The position numbers and the translations under genes were made by a program. From JBBTQX01 sp038064955 (GTDB lineage Bacteria; Patescibacteriota; Minisyncoccia; UBA6257; GWB1-50-10): a stretch of 15,818 nt of DNA. The first letter of the stretch is position 1; each line of letters opens with the position of its first letter. The stretch lies in the NCBI GenBank assembly GCA_038064955.1, contig JBBTRY010000005.1, positions 1 to 15,818 of the forward strand. The letters are read 5' to 3'. Under the pieces are notes generated by a model. The model had not been told where the DNA came from, ran no database searches, and saw only the letters and a list, made by a program, of their open reading frames with translations. Of this stretch, positions 7,937 to 14,004 are shown piece by piece.

Positions 7937-7964
7937 ACAAAGCACTCCCGTTGGGGTGCTTTGT
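7937..7964 (+). terminator. terminator-like hairpin between the two pilin genes
   Basis: ACAAAGCACTCC (7937-7948) pairs with GGGGTGCTTTGT (7953-7964), a 12-bp stem with one T-G pair and a CGTT loop. It follows the first pilin stop by 17 nt. On the plus strand no run of T follows the stem beyond its own TTT, so termination may be partial. On the minus strand the stem is followed by a T-rich stretch (TTTTCTTT). Its 3' arm overlaps the TG of the next promoter. Confidence 0.65.
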
Positions 7965-7972
7965 GGTATAAT
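7964..7972 (+). promoter_or_regulatory. extended -10 promoter of the second pilin (leaderless)
   Basis: TGGTATAAT (7964-7972) is a perfect extended -10 element. Only 6 nt separate it from the ATG at 7979, so the expected start site falls on or within one base of the A of the start codon. The T of TGG is also the last base of the terminator-like stem. No -35 box is recognisable. Confidence 0.7.
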
Positions 7973-7978
7973 TAAACA

Positions 7979-8434
7979 ATGACTATCGGAATTAAGAGCC
8001 AAAAAGGTTTTACTTTAATAGAAATGCTCGTCGTGGTAGCCGTGATTGGCCTCCTTTCATCAGTTGTTCTTACGGCTCTCGGGCCTGCCAAGGATAAAGC
8101 TAAGGATTCGCGAATTATCCAGGAGGTGAATCAAGTCCGTTCTTTGGCTGAGACGATGTATAACGGGACCTATAATACTTTACCCCAATTACCATCCGTT
8201 ATTGAAATAAACAATCAAAATCTTAAGGAGTTGGCGGACGACATAACCCTTCAAGGGGGAACCCTCACAATTATTAATCCGTCGCCCTATAAGGCTTATA
8301 CCGCCTATTCCAAATTAAATACCACGACGGGGGATTCATCGAATCCGGTGTTTCAATATTACTGTATTGATTCCATAGGACATTCCGTGACTACGACCGT
8401 CGAGCCGAGCTCTTCGATCTGTCCCGTTCAGTAA
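7979..8434 (+). CDS. pilA: type IV pilin (PilA/GspG-like), second copy
   Basis: This 151-aa prepilin has a normal short leader MTIGIKSQKG and cleavage at G10|FTLIE (E15 at +5). The helix MLVVVAVIGLLSSVVLTALGPAKDKAKDSRIIQ closely matches the first pilin, showing an old tandem duplication; the C-terminal domains have diverged. Two C-terminal cysteines, C129 and C148, are conserved in position relative to the first pilin and probably form a disulfide. The gene has its own extended -10 box so close that the mRNA is probably leaderless, and no Shine-Dalgarno is present. pilD follows 15 nt downstream without a clear promoter, so the two may be co-transcribed. Confidence 0.93.
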   Translation: MTIGIKSQKGFTLIEMLVVVAVIGLLSSVVLTALGPAKDKAKDSRIIQEVNQVRSLAETMYNGTYNTLPQLPSVIEINNQNLKELADDITLQGGTLTIINPSPYKAYTAYSKLNTTTGDSSNPVFQYYCIDSIGHSVTTTVEPSSSICPVQ

Positions 8435-8449
8435 TCCCAATATTCGATA

Positions 8450-9352
8450 ATGATAACAGTTTTTTTTATTGCCCTTTTCGTCTTCGGATTGGCGATAGGG
8501 AGTTTCCTAAACGTTTTAATTTTTCGGTATAATTCCGAGGAAAATCTTTGGAATATCAAAAGGCTTAGCGGCCGATCGCATTGCCCACATTGTAATCATG
8601 AACTAAAAGCAGGGGAACTTGTCCCACTCTGGAGTTTTTTTATCCAGAAAGGAAAATGCCGGGAGTGCGGTCATAAACTTTCTTTCCAGTATCCCGTCAT
8701 CGAATTCTTGAGCGGAGCGATATTCGCCGGCCTGCCCTGGTTTTTGAACGGTTTTTACAACGTAGGCCTACAATCTTTCACGAGTCTCGGTTTGGAGTGG
8801 TGGTATTATGCCCTTTTACTCGCCTGGATTGCCGTTTTTCTCGCTTGGCTCGTAATCGCGGCAATCGATCTCCGGGAATACATAATTCCAAACGAATTAA
8901 ACTTTCTTCTCGCGTTTTTGGGCGTTCTGATTGGAGTGTTAATTCTCGTCTATGGCGACAAATTATTCCCGTTTCGAGATTCATTTTTGGAACAGTACCG
9001 GCTCATTTTCTCGCCATTCCAAAGTGTTATTTTAAACAGATTGCTGGGTATGGCTGCCGGAGGGCTCTTTTTCGGTTTTTTGGTTTTCGCAAGCCGGGGC
9101 CGGGGAATGGGCATGGGCGATGTGAAGCTGGCGATCGCTTCCGGCTTAGTCTTGGGTTGGCCGGATATCGCCCTTGCGATTATATTATCCTTTCTTTTTG
9201 GCGGCATTATAGGCGGCGGTTTTCTCGTTTCTGGTAAGAAAGAAATGAAAGACAAGCTTCCCTTCGCTCCGTTTTTTGTGCTCGCTGTTTTTGCCACGGT
9301 ATTTTTTGGCCACGGCATTATCGGTTGGTATTTCTCCCTTTTTGGAATATAA
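8450..9352 (+). CDS. pilD: prepilin peptidase PilD (A24 family)
   Basis: This 300-aa polytopic membrane aspartic protease should cleave the leaders of all six prepilin-like proteins in this window and may N-methylate the new N-terminus. The N-terminal domain has GSFLNVLIFR (17-26) and the cytoplasmic zinc-type C45-x2-C48 and C70-x2-C73 pairs seen in bifunctional enzymes. The A24 catalytic aspartates are D140 in AAIDLREYIIPNELN and D224 in GMGMGDVKLA. Several hydrophobic segments surround them. The loop before the second catalytic motif (about 165-200) is longer than in minimal archaeal-type enzymes. Its position inside the pilin cluster fits its role. Confidence 0.97.
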   Translation: MITVFFIALFVFGLAIGSFLNVLIFRYNSEENLWNIKRLSGRSHCPHCNHELKAGELVPLWSFFIQKGKCRECGHKLSFQYPVIEFLSGAIFAGLPWFLNGFYNVGLQSFTSLGLEWWYYALLLAWIAVFLAWLVIAAIDLREYIIPNELNFLLAFLGVLIGVLILVYGDKLFPFRDSFLEQYRLIFSPFQSVILNRLLGMAAGGLFFGFLVFASRGRGMGMGDVKLAIASGLVLGWPDIALAIILSFLFGGIIGGGFLVSGKKEMKDKLPFAPFFVLAVFATVFFGHGIIGWYFSLFGI

Positions 9353-9371
9353 CTCTCTTAAGGGACTTATA
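9348..9371. repeat. palindrome between pilD and the GspH-like gene
   Basis: TATAA (9348-9352) and TTATA (9367-9371) flank the near-perfect palindrome TCTCTTAAGGGA (9354-9365, one T-G pair), separated by a C/C mismatch. It ends 1 nt before the TATAAT at 9373. It could be an operator-like site or a weak terminator; with no loop and no T tract neither is demonstrated. Confidence 0.35.
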
Positions 9372-9372
9372 G

Positions 9373-9378
9373 TATAAT
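9373..9378 (+). promoter_or_regulatory. -10 element of the minor pilin operon
   Basis: TATAAT at 9373-9378 lies 8 nt before the ATG at 9387, so the predicted leader is 0-2 nt. AGGAG (9380-9384) also lies here but is only 2 nt from the ATG, too close to work as a normal Shine-Dalgarno. No TGn and no clear -35 is visible. Confidence 0.55.
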
Positions 9379-9386
9379 TAGGAGTA

Positions 9387-9956
9387 ATGAAGAAGAAAGG
9401 AGGTTCTACCATTATTGAAATGCTCGTCGTTATCGCCATTATCGGCATTCTTTCCGGCATGACTTTGATTTATAATCGTTCCGGTGCGGAGCAGTTGAAG
9501 CTTTTTAAGGAGGAAGCGATGGTGGTGGGTCTTTTGAACCGGGCCCGGGCGCTGGCCGCCGAAAAATACAATAAAAGTCCCGATTCCTGCGCTTTCGGCA
9601 TCCATTTCACGGCCGGTTCGCTGGACTTTTCGCTTTTTCAGGATTTGAAGTCATCGACTAAAAAATTCTGCAAAGAATTCGATGGCACTTATAATAGTAA
9701 TTTTACTTATAATCCCGGTGAATCGATTCAAGATTTTGCTCTTGAAAAAGGCCTGATTTTTGAAATTTCGTCTAACTTGGCCGGAACGCAGACGCAGATT
9801 GCGGCCGGGGATATGGTTGATATTATGTTCGTCCCGCCGGAACTCGGCGTCGTTTCGGCTGTGGTCTTGCCCGTTAATTTGAAAATTTCTACTCCCGCAG
9901 GCGGAAATTCGAAAACCATCACTATAAACGATACCGGCCAAATAAGTACGGAATGA
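9387..9956 (+). CDS. minor pseudopilin, GspH/FimT-like
   Basis: This 189-aa protein has a prepilin leader MKKKGG|STIIEM (cleavage after G6, glutamate at +5), the hydrophobic helix MLVVIAIIGILSGMTLIY, and a globular C-terminal domain rich in beta-strand. A stretch LLNRARALAAEKYN following the N-terminal helix and the SPDSCAFGIHF region are typical of FimT/GspH minor pilins. It is the first gene of a four-gene minor-pilin run, which in other systems primes pilus assembly. Its stop overlaps the next start by 4 nt (ATGA). Confidence 0.85.
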   Translation: MKKKGGSTIIEMLVVIAIIGILSGMTLIYNRSGAEQLKLFKEEAMVVGLLNRARALAAEKYNKSPDSCAFGIHFTAGSLDFSLFQDLKSSTKKFCKEFDGTYNSNFTYNPGESIQDFALEKGLIFEISSNLAGTQTQIAAGDMVDIMFVPPELGVVSAVVLPVNLKISTPAGGNSKTITINDTGQISTE

Positions 9957-10510
9957 AAATATTTTTCCCCAAAGAAGAATTGAAAAGCCGGGCAGGCCTG
10001 CGCAGGCAGGCAGGCCTGCGCAGGCAGGCAGGCCAGATGCTTATCGAATCGGTAGTTGCCATAAGTCTCGTGGTCATCGGACTTTTGGGAATACTTACAC
10101 TGCTTTCCAATTCAATCGCTTTCAATCGGAACGCGGCGAATAAGCTTACCGCTACCTACCTCGCCGCGGAAGGTATTGAGGTAATGAAAAGCATCGCGGA
10201 TGAGAACTATACGCAAAAAAAACCATGGGGCACCGCTTTGCCGACCGGGAAATATAATGTAGCCCACGACACTGCTATTGGTGGTTTAATAACTGTGAGT
10301 GATATTTTTGGCCCCCCTCTTCTTTTTAATTCCGGAACGGGAGTTTACGGATACGATTCCGGTACGCCGACCATATTTACGAGAACGGTCAAAATATTGA
10401 ATAGCGCCGATAATATGGAAACAAAAGTAAATTCAATCGTTCGGTGGACGGATAAGGGCGAAGTAAAAGAGGTGGATTTGGAAGATCACTTCTTTAACTG
10501 GCGGCCGTAA
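9953..10510 (+). CDS. minor pseudopilin, PilV/GspI-like
   Basis: This 185-aa prepilin-like protein has cleavage predicted at G27|QMLIE (E32 at +5), followed by the helix SVVAISLVVIGLLGILTLLSNSIAF and AANKLTATYLAAEGIEVMK, characteristic of the PilV/GspI group. The leader is unusually long because of a tandem hexapeptide (AGLRRQ) twice plus AG, encoded by the DNA repeat at 9992-10036. Without the two repeats the leader would be about 15 residues. The start codon overlaps the stop of the GspH-like gene (ATGA), indicating translational coupling. Confidence 0.87.
   Translation: MKIFFPKEELKSRAGLRRQAGLRRQAGQMLIESVVAISLVVIGLLGILTLLSNSIAFNRNAANKLTATYLAAEGIEVMKSIADENYTQKKPWGTALPTGKYNVAHDTAIGGLITVSDIFGPPLLFNSGTGVYGYDSGTPTIFTRTVKILNSADNMETKVNSIVRWTDKGEVKEVDLEDHFFNWRP
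9992..10036. repeat. tandem palindromic repeat (2.5 x 18 bp) in pilV-like leader
   Basis: The unit GCAGGCCTGCGCAGGCAG occurs at 9992-10009 and 10010-10027, with a partial third copy from 10028. Each unit holds the palindromic core CCTGCGCAGG and encodes AGLRRQ. The shared 14-mer CCTGCGCAGGCAGG links it to the pilO repeat. The period is a multiple of three, so the frame is kept. Confidence 0.9.
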
Positions 10511-10522
10511 TAGTGAATTAAA

Positions 10523-11098
10523 ATGAAAATTTTAAACAAAAAATATTTTAATAAACAGGGATTCACCCTTGTCGAGCTTATTGTTGCTATTGCAGTGTTT
10601 CTTAGCGTGGTGGCGATGGCCTCGGGTATTTTCATCCGTTCTTTCCAGACTCAGCGGCTTGTGACCGATATGATGGCGGTCCAGAGTAACTCCAGTTTGG
10701 CATTGGAGCAGATAATGCGAGAGCTAAGATTCGGATATAATTTTGAAATCTGCGGTTCCCTAGGATGCAGTCCCGCTCTCGCCGGCGGTTTCGGTGATTC
10801 ACTGAAATTCACCCGAATTCGAGGAGCGGCGCCCGTACCGGTCGTTTATGGATGGGATGGGTCACCAAATTTCGGCATTAAAAGAACCGAAGGAACATCC
10901 CCATTCTCCCTTCTTACCGCTTCCGGAGTAAAAGTAAACAAATTGAGTTTTTATCTCTTTCCCCGGGCCAATAGTTTAGCGCCCTGGAGAGTCTCCATTT
11001 TTATGAATGTCGGTTCCAGAGCCGGAACTTCTTCGGGTAACACGGTGAATCTGGAAACGACGGTCGGCGCCCGCATCTTACCGAATGAGGCATTGTGA
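10523..11098 (+). CDS. minor pseudopilin, PilW/GspJ-like
   Basis: This 191-aa protein has a leader MKILNKKYFNKQG and cleavage at G13|FTLVE (glutamate at +5). The helix LIVAIAVFLSVVAMASGIFIRSFQTQR and the following NSSLALEQIMRELRFG are typical of PilW/GspJ minor pilins, which sit at or near the pilus tip. The C-terminal domain has a cysteine pair in EICGSLGCSP. It starts 12 nt after the PilV-like gene. It ends with TGATG, but the overlapping ATG leads only to a short frame; the real next start is at 11108. Confidence 0.87.
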   Translation: MKILNKKYFNKQGFTLVELIVAIAVFLSVVAMASGIFIRSFQTQRLVTDMMAVQSNSSLALEQIMRELRFGYNFEICGSLGCSPALAGGFGDSLKFTRIRGAAPVPVVYGWDGSPNFGIKRTEGTSPFSLLTASGVKVNKLSFYLFPRANSLAPWRVSIFMNVGSRAGTSSGNTVNLETTVGARILPNEAL

Positions 11099-11107
11099 TG
11101 GATATAA

Positions 11108-11482
11108 ATGAAAAATTTCATGAAAACAAAAAAGCGTAAAAATAATGGCCAAGTAATGATAATGGTAGTTATAATGATCGGCGGCCTGCTTTTAGCCGCC
11201 ACGGCAATTGCCGGGCTTCTCACTATCTACCAGGTCCGACAATCCAACGATGCGGTGAGTTCCGCCCAGGCATTTTTCGCCGCCGACGCGGCCCTTGAAT
11301 GGCAATTGGCCGTCCATAATAAAAAAATTTCCGATACCAGACCACTTACTTTTGATAACGGCGCGACGGCAACTTCGAATTTTAATTCACTTGAAGATGG
11401 CTCATTAGACTTTACTTCCCAGGGATTTTCCGGCAATACCATCCGGGTTCTCGAAACCATCTTTGAAAATCCTGGGTCGTAA
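11108..11482 (+). CDS. minor pseudopilin, PilX/GspK-like (short)
   Basis: This 124-aa protein has a basic leader (MKNFMKTKKRKNNG), then QVMIMVVIMIGGLLLAATAIAG and the AFFAADAALEW box, which is characteristic of PilX N-terminal regions (AfxaAeAaxe pattern). The predicted cleavage is G14|QVMIM. Position +5 is methionine instead of glutamate, as is known for GspK-type tip pseudopilins. At 124 aa it is short for PilX, so the globular part is small. A second ATG four codons in (11120) could also be the start. It lies 9 nt after the PilW-like gene and 2 nt before ligA. Confidence 0.8.
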   Translation: MKNFMKTKKRKNNGQVMIMVVIMIGGLLLAATAIAGLLTIYQVRQSNDAVSSAQAFFAADAALEWQLAVHNKKISDTRPLTFDNGATATSNFNSLEDGSLDFTSQGFSGNTIRVLETIFENPGS

Positions 11483-11484
11483 AA

Positions 11485-13521
11485 ATGAAAAAAGACCGAT
11501 CCGAAATCAAAGAAGTCCGGGAAAGATTATTAAAGCTTAAGAATGAGATAGACCGCCATCGGCACGCCTACCATGTTCTCGACAATCCTATAGTATCGGA
11601 TGCTGTTTTTGACTCCCTGCAAAAAGAACTGGTTAATCTGGAAAAACAATTTCCCGTTCTGATGGCGCCGGATTCCCCGTCTCAACGCGCCGGCGGTAAG
11701 CCGCTCAAGGAGTTCAAAAAAGTCCGGCATGAGAGCCCGATGATATCCCTCGACGACGCTTTTTCCGAAGGAGAGATGCATGATTGGTTCCTCCGCCTCG
11801 AAAATTTTTTGAAGAAAAAGGTAAAGCCGGAATTCTACTGCGAGCTAAAAATCGATGGCTTGGCGATAGAACTTATCTACAAAAACGGCGTCTTTGTTCA
11901 GGGTTCGACCCGCGGTGACGGCGTGATAGGGGAGGATGTGACGGAGAATTTACGGACAATCGAAGCGATACCTCTTAAAATAGAGAGTGCGAACCCAAAG
12001 CGTCCAGTGCCGGCGCGGCTCGTCGTGCGTGGCGAGGTTTTTATCACCCGGAAGGAGTTTGAGCGCATCAATCGGGAACAGGAAAAGAAAGACGGCAAGC
12101 TCTATGCCAATCCGCGGAATATCGCAGCGGGCTCGATTCGTCAGTTGGATCCAAAAGTCACGGCTGCGCGGAAACTCGATTCTTTCCAATATTCGATCAT
12201 CTCGGATCTTGGCCAGACCAAACATGAGGAAGAGCACGATATCCTATTATCTTTCGGTTTCAAAATAAATCCAAACAATAAATTGGCTCACTCACTCTCC
12301 GAAGTTTTCGAATTCCGGGATTATTGGGTGAAACATCGCGAGAGAATTCCCTACGAAATAGACGGGACGGTGATAGTCGCGAATGATAATACGATTTTTA
12401 AAGCTGGAGGTGTGGCAGGACGGGCACCACGGGCGGCCATTGCCTACAAATTCTCGCCCAAGGAGGCGGAAACTATTGTAGAAGAGATAAAAGTCCAGGT
12501 CGGCCGGACAGGGGCACTTACACCCGTCGCAGTGATGCGGCCGGTGAGCGTAGGCGGCATTACAATTACACATGCCACGCTTCATAATTTCGACGAAATA
12601 GAGAGATTGGGGCTCAAGATCGGCGATACAGTCGTCATCTCCCGGGCGGGCGATGTGATTCCGCAGGTGATTAAAGTTCTTAAAAATCTGCGGACGGGCA
12701 AAGAGAAAGTGTTTCGTGTTCCCGGTAAGTGCCCCGTTGACGATTCCAAAGTCGTTCGGGAAGGGGCTATCTACCACTGCTCCAATCCCCGGTGCGGGGC
12801 GCGCCACCGGGAGCAGCTTTATCACTTTGTGGCGCGAAAGGCATTCGATATCCGGGGATTAGGCGGAAAAATAATCGACCGGTTTTTGGACGAGGGCCTG
12901 ATCGTGGATGCCGCCGATATCTTTTCTCTTGAAGCGGGCGACATTAAGGTTCTCGAGCGTTTCGGGGAGAAGTCGGCCGAAAATATCGTGCGGGAGATCG
13001 GAGAAAAGAAAAAAATCACTCTCGCCAAATTTATATACAGTTTGGGTATTTTGAACGTCGGGGAAGAGACGGCCATCAACTTGGCCAGGCAATTCCCAAC
13101 CTCGTCCATAAGTGAATTTACGAGGAAATACCCGGATTTTTCGAAAGAGGATCTGGAGGAGGTGCGCGATATCGGGCCGAAGGTTTCAGCGAGCATCCAT
13201 GAGTGGTTTCACGAACCGAGAAACGTCGAGCTCCTTAGAAAACTCGATAAGGCGGGTGTGAAGATAATCAAAGAACATCGGGCCGAAGCGGCGCAAAAAT
13301 TCAACGGAAAAACCTTTGTGCTGACTGGTTCGCTTTTTGAAATGAGCCGCGATGAAGCCAAGGAAAATATCCGGGCTTTGGGCGGAGAGATTTCCGAAAG
13401 TATCTCTTTAAAAACAAGCTATGTAGTGGTGGGCGAGAATCCTGGCTCTAAATACGAGAAAGCCAAAGAATTAGGTGTTAGGATTTTGAATGAGAAGGAA
13501 TTTTTAAAACTAATCTCCTAA
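11485..13521 (+). CDS. ligA: NAD-dependent DNA ligase LigA
   Basis: This 678-aa full-length bacterial ligase seals nicks in replication and repair using NAD+. In order it has the Ia domain (YHVLDNPIVSDAVFDSLQKEL, about 22-42), the adenylation domain with nucleophile K122 in the KIDG motif (122-125), the OB-fold (VQVGRTGALTPVAVMRPV), a zinc finger, a helix-hairpin-helix region (about 440-590) and a C-terminal BRCT domain (about 601-678, GKTFVLTGSL). The zinc finger is unusual: C416, C432 and C437 remain, but the second ligand position of the CPxC pair is D419 (CPVDD). It begins 2 nt after the pseudopilin stop without a promoter, so it may be read through from the pilus cluster. That coupling is probably a packing effect and not functional. 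Confidence 0.97.
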   Translation: MKKDRSEIKEVRERLLKLKNEIDRHRHAYHVLDNPIVSDAVFDSLQKELVNLEKQFPVLMAPDSPSQRAGGKPLKEFKKVRHESPMISLDDAFSEGEMHDWFLRLENFLKKKVKPEFYCELKIDGLAIELIYKNGVFVQGSTRGDGVIGEDVTENLRTIEAIPLKIESANPKRPVPARLVVRGEVFITRKEFERINREQEKKDGKLYANPRNIAAGSIRQLDPKVTAARKLDSFQYSIISDLGQTKHEEEHDILLSFGFKINPNNKLAHSLSEVFEFRDYWVKHRERIPYEIDGTVIVANDNTIFKAGGVAGRAPRAAIAYKFSPKEAETIVEEIKVQVGRTGALTPVAVMRPVSVGGITITHATLHNFDEIERLGLKIGDTVVISRAGDVIPQVIKVLKNLRTGKEKVFRVPGKCPVDDSKVVREGAIYHCSNPRCGARHREQLYHFVARKAFDIRGLGGKIIDRFLDEGLIVDAADIFSLEAGDIKVLERFGEKSAENIVREIGEKKKITLAKFIYSLGILNVGEETAINLARQFPTSSISEFTRKYPDFSKEDLEEVRDIGPKVSASIHEWFHEPRNVELLRKLDKAGVKIIKEHRAEAAQKFNGKTFVLTGSLFEMSRDEAKENIRALGGEISESISLKTSYVVVGENPGSKYEKAKELGVRILNEKEFLKLIS

Positions 13522-13548
13522 TTCTCACCCCGCATTATTTCTTTAGAT

Positions 13549-13631
13549 GCGAGACTCGGCACGCCGAAAAAGTGTGCGCTCCGGGCCGCTAGGCCAAGTC
13601 TTACCCACTTTTTCACCATACCGAGTCTCGC
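13549..13631. repeat. 83-nt three-stem hairpin element of unknown nature
   Basis: The outer stem is GCGAGACTCGG (13549-13559) with CCGAGTCTCGC (13621-13631), 11 bp and perfect. A symmetric 6x6 internal loop (CACGCC/ACCATA) follows. The inner stem is GAAAAAGTG (13566-13574) with CACTTTTTC (13606-13614), 9 bp and perfect. The 31-nt apical part contains GGCC-GCTA-GGCC (13584-13595). The structure folds equally on both strands. It is too elaborate for a simple terminator and is not followed by a T tract. It may be a structured RNA, a REP/BIME-like or MITE-like mobile repeat, or a regulatory leader. I do not recognise a known family. Confidence 0.75.
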
Positions 13632-13702
13632 TTAAATTATTCCAGAGAATACGGATAAAATCCCATTTTTACAAAAAGCTTTAAAAATCCGTTTTTTGAA
13701 GA

Positions 13703-13708
13703 TATAAT
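13703..13708 (+). promoter_or_regulatory. -10 element of gatCA (leaderless)
   Basis: TATAAT at 13703-13708 lies 6 nt before the gatC ATG (13715), so transcription should start at or next to the A of the start codon. A TTTAAA at 13680-13685, 17 nt upstream, matches a -35 box at four of six positions. No ribosome-binding site fits between. Confidence 0.65.
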
Positions 13709-13714
13709 TGGTCT

Positions 13715-13999
13715 ATGCTTACGAAAAAGGATTTGGAGAAATTAGCCGAGCTGGCCCGGCTGGATCTCAAAAAAGGCGAGGAGGATAAGCTACTCAAGAA
13801 TTTGGGGAGCGTTTTAGATTATTTTGAAGAACTGAAGAATTTGGATACCGAAAAGATTGAACCCCTGACCGGCGCGACGGAATCCTCGAACGTTTTTAGG
13901 GAGGATAGCGAGGAACAATCCCTGGAAAAAGGCCGGACAATCGAGGCTTTTCCCGAAAATAGCGGGGGATATTTGAAAGTTCCACCGGTATTCGAATAA
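13715..13999 (+). CDS. gatC: Asp-tRNA(Asn)/Glu-tRNA(Gln) amidotransferase subunit C
   Basis: This 94-aa protein is typical GatC in size and sequence. The N-terminus LTKKDLEKLAELARLDLKK and the LGSVLDYFEELKNLDTEKIEPL segment are family hallmarks, and the C-terminus FPENSGGYLKVPPVFE matches the usual end. GatC wraps around GatA and stabilises the GatCAB complex, which converts mischarged Asp-tRNA(Asn) and/or Glu-tRNA(Gln) to the correct amide form. gatA follows after 5 nt. Its start is fixed by the TATAAT box 6 nt upstream and by the conserved N-terminus. Confidence 0.96.
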   Translation: MLTKKDLEKLAELARLDLKKGEEDKLLKNLGSVLDYFEELKNLDTEKIEPLTGATESSNVFREDSEEQSLEKGRTIEAFPENSGGYLKVPPVFE

Positions 14000-14004
14000 C
14001 GGCC

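Larger units (their letters stand above)
13522..13714. other. 193-bp non-coding gap between ligA and gatC
   Basis: No ORF of credible length lies here. It holds the 83-nt hairpin element (13549-13631), an A/T-rich stretch (13632-13700) and the gatC promoter. ATTATT occurs on both sides of the hairpin (13534-13539 and 13636-13641), which could be a chance match or a trace of insertion. Confidence 0.8.

Noticed and set aside
9992..10036. Tandem repeat considered as a CRISPR-like array
   Set aside because: The units are contiguous 18-mers with no spacers and lie in frame within a prepilin gene.
3102..10742. Other TATAAT hexamers inside coding regions (for example in pilM, pilB, the second pilin and the minor pilins)
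   Set aside because: At roughly even base composition several are expected by chance in a window this size, and these are not placed just before start codons.
12292..12825. Long minus-strand ORF (177 aa) opposite ligA
   Set aside because: It is the antisense shadow of a conserved ligA region with no recognisable motif or promoter.
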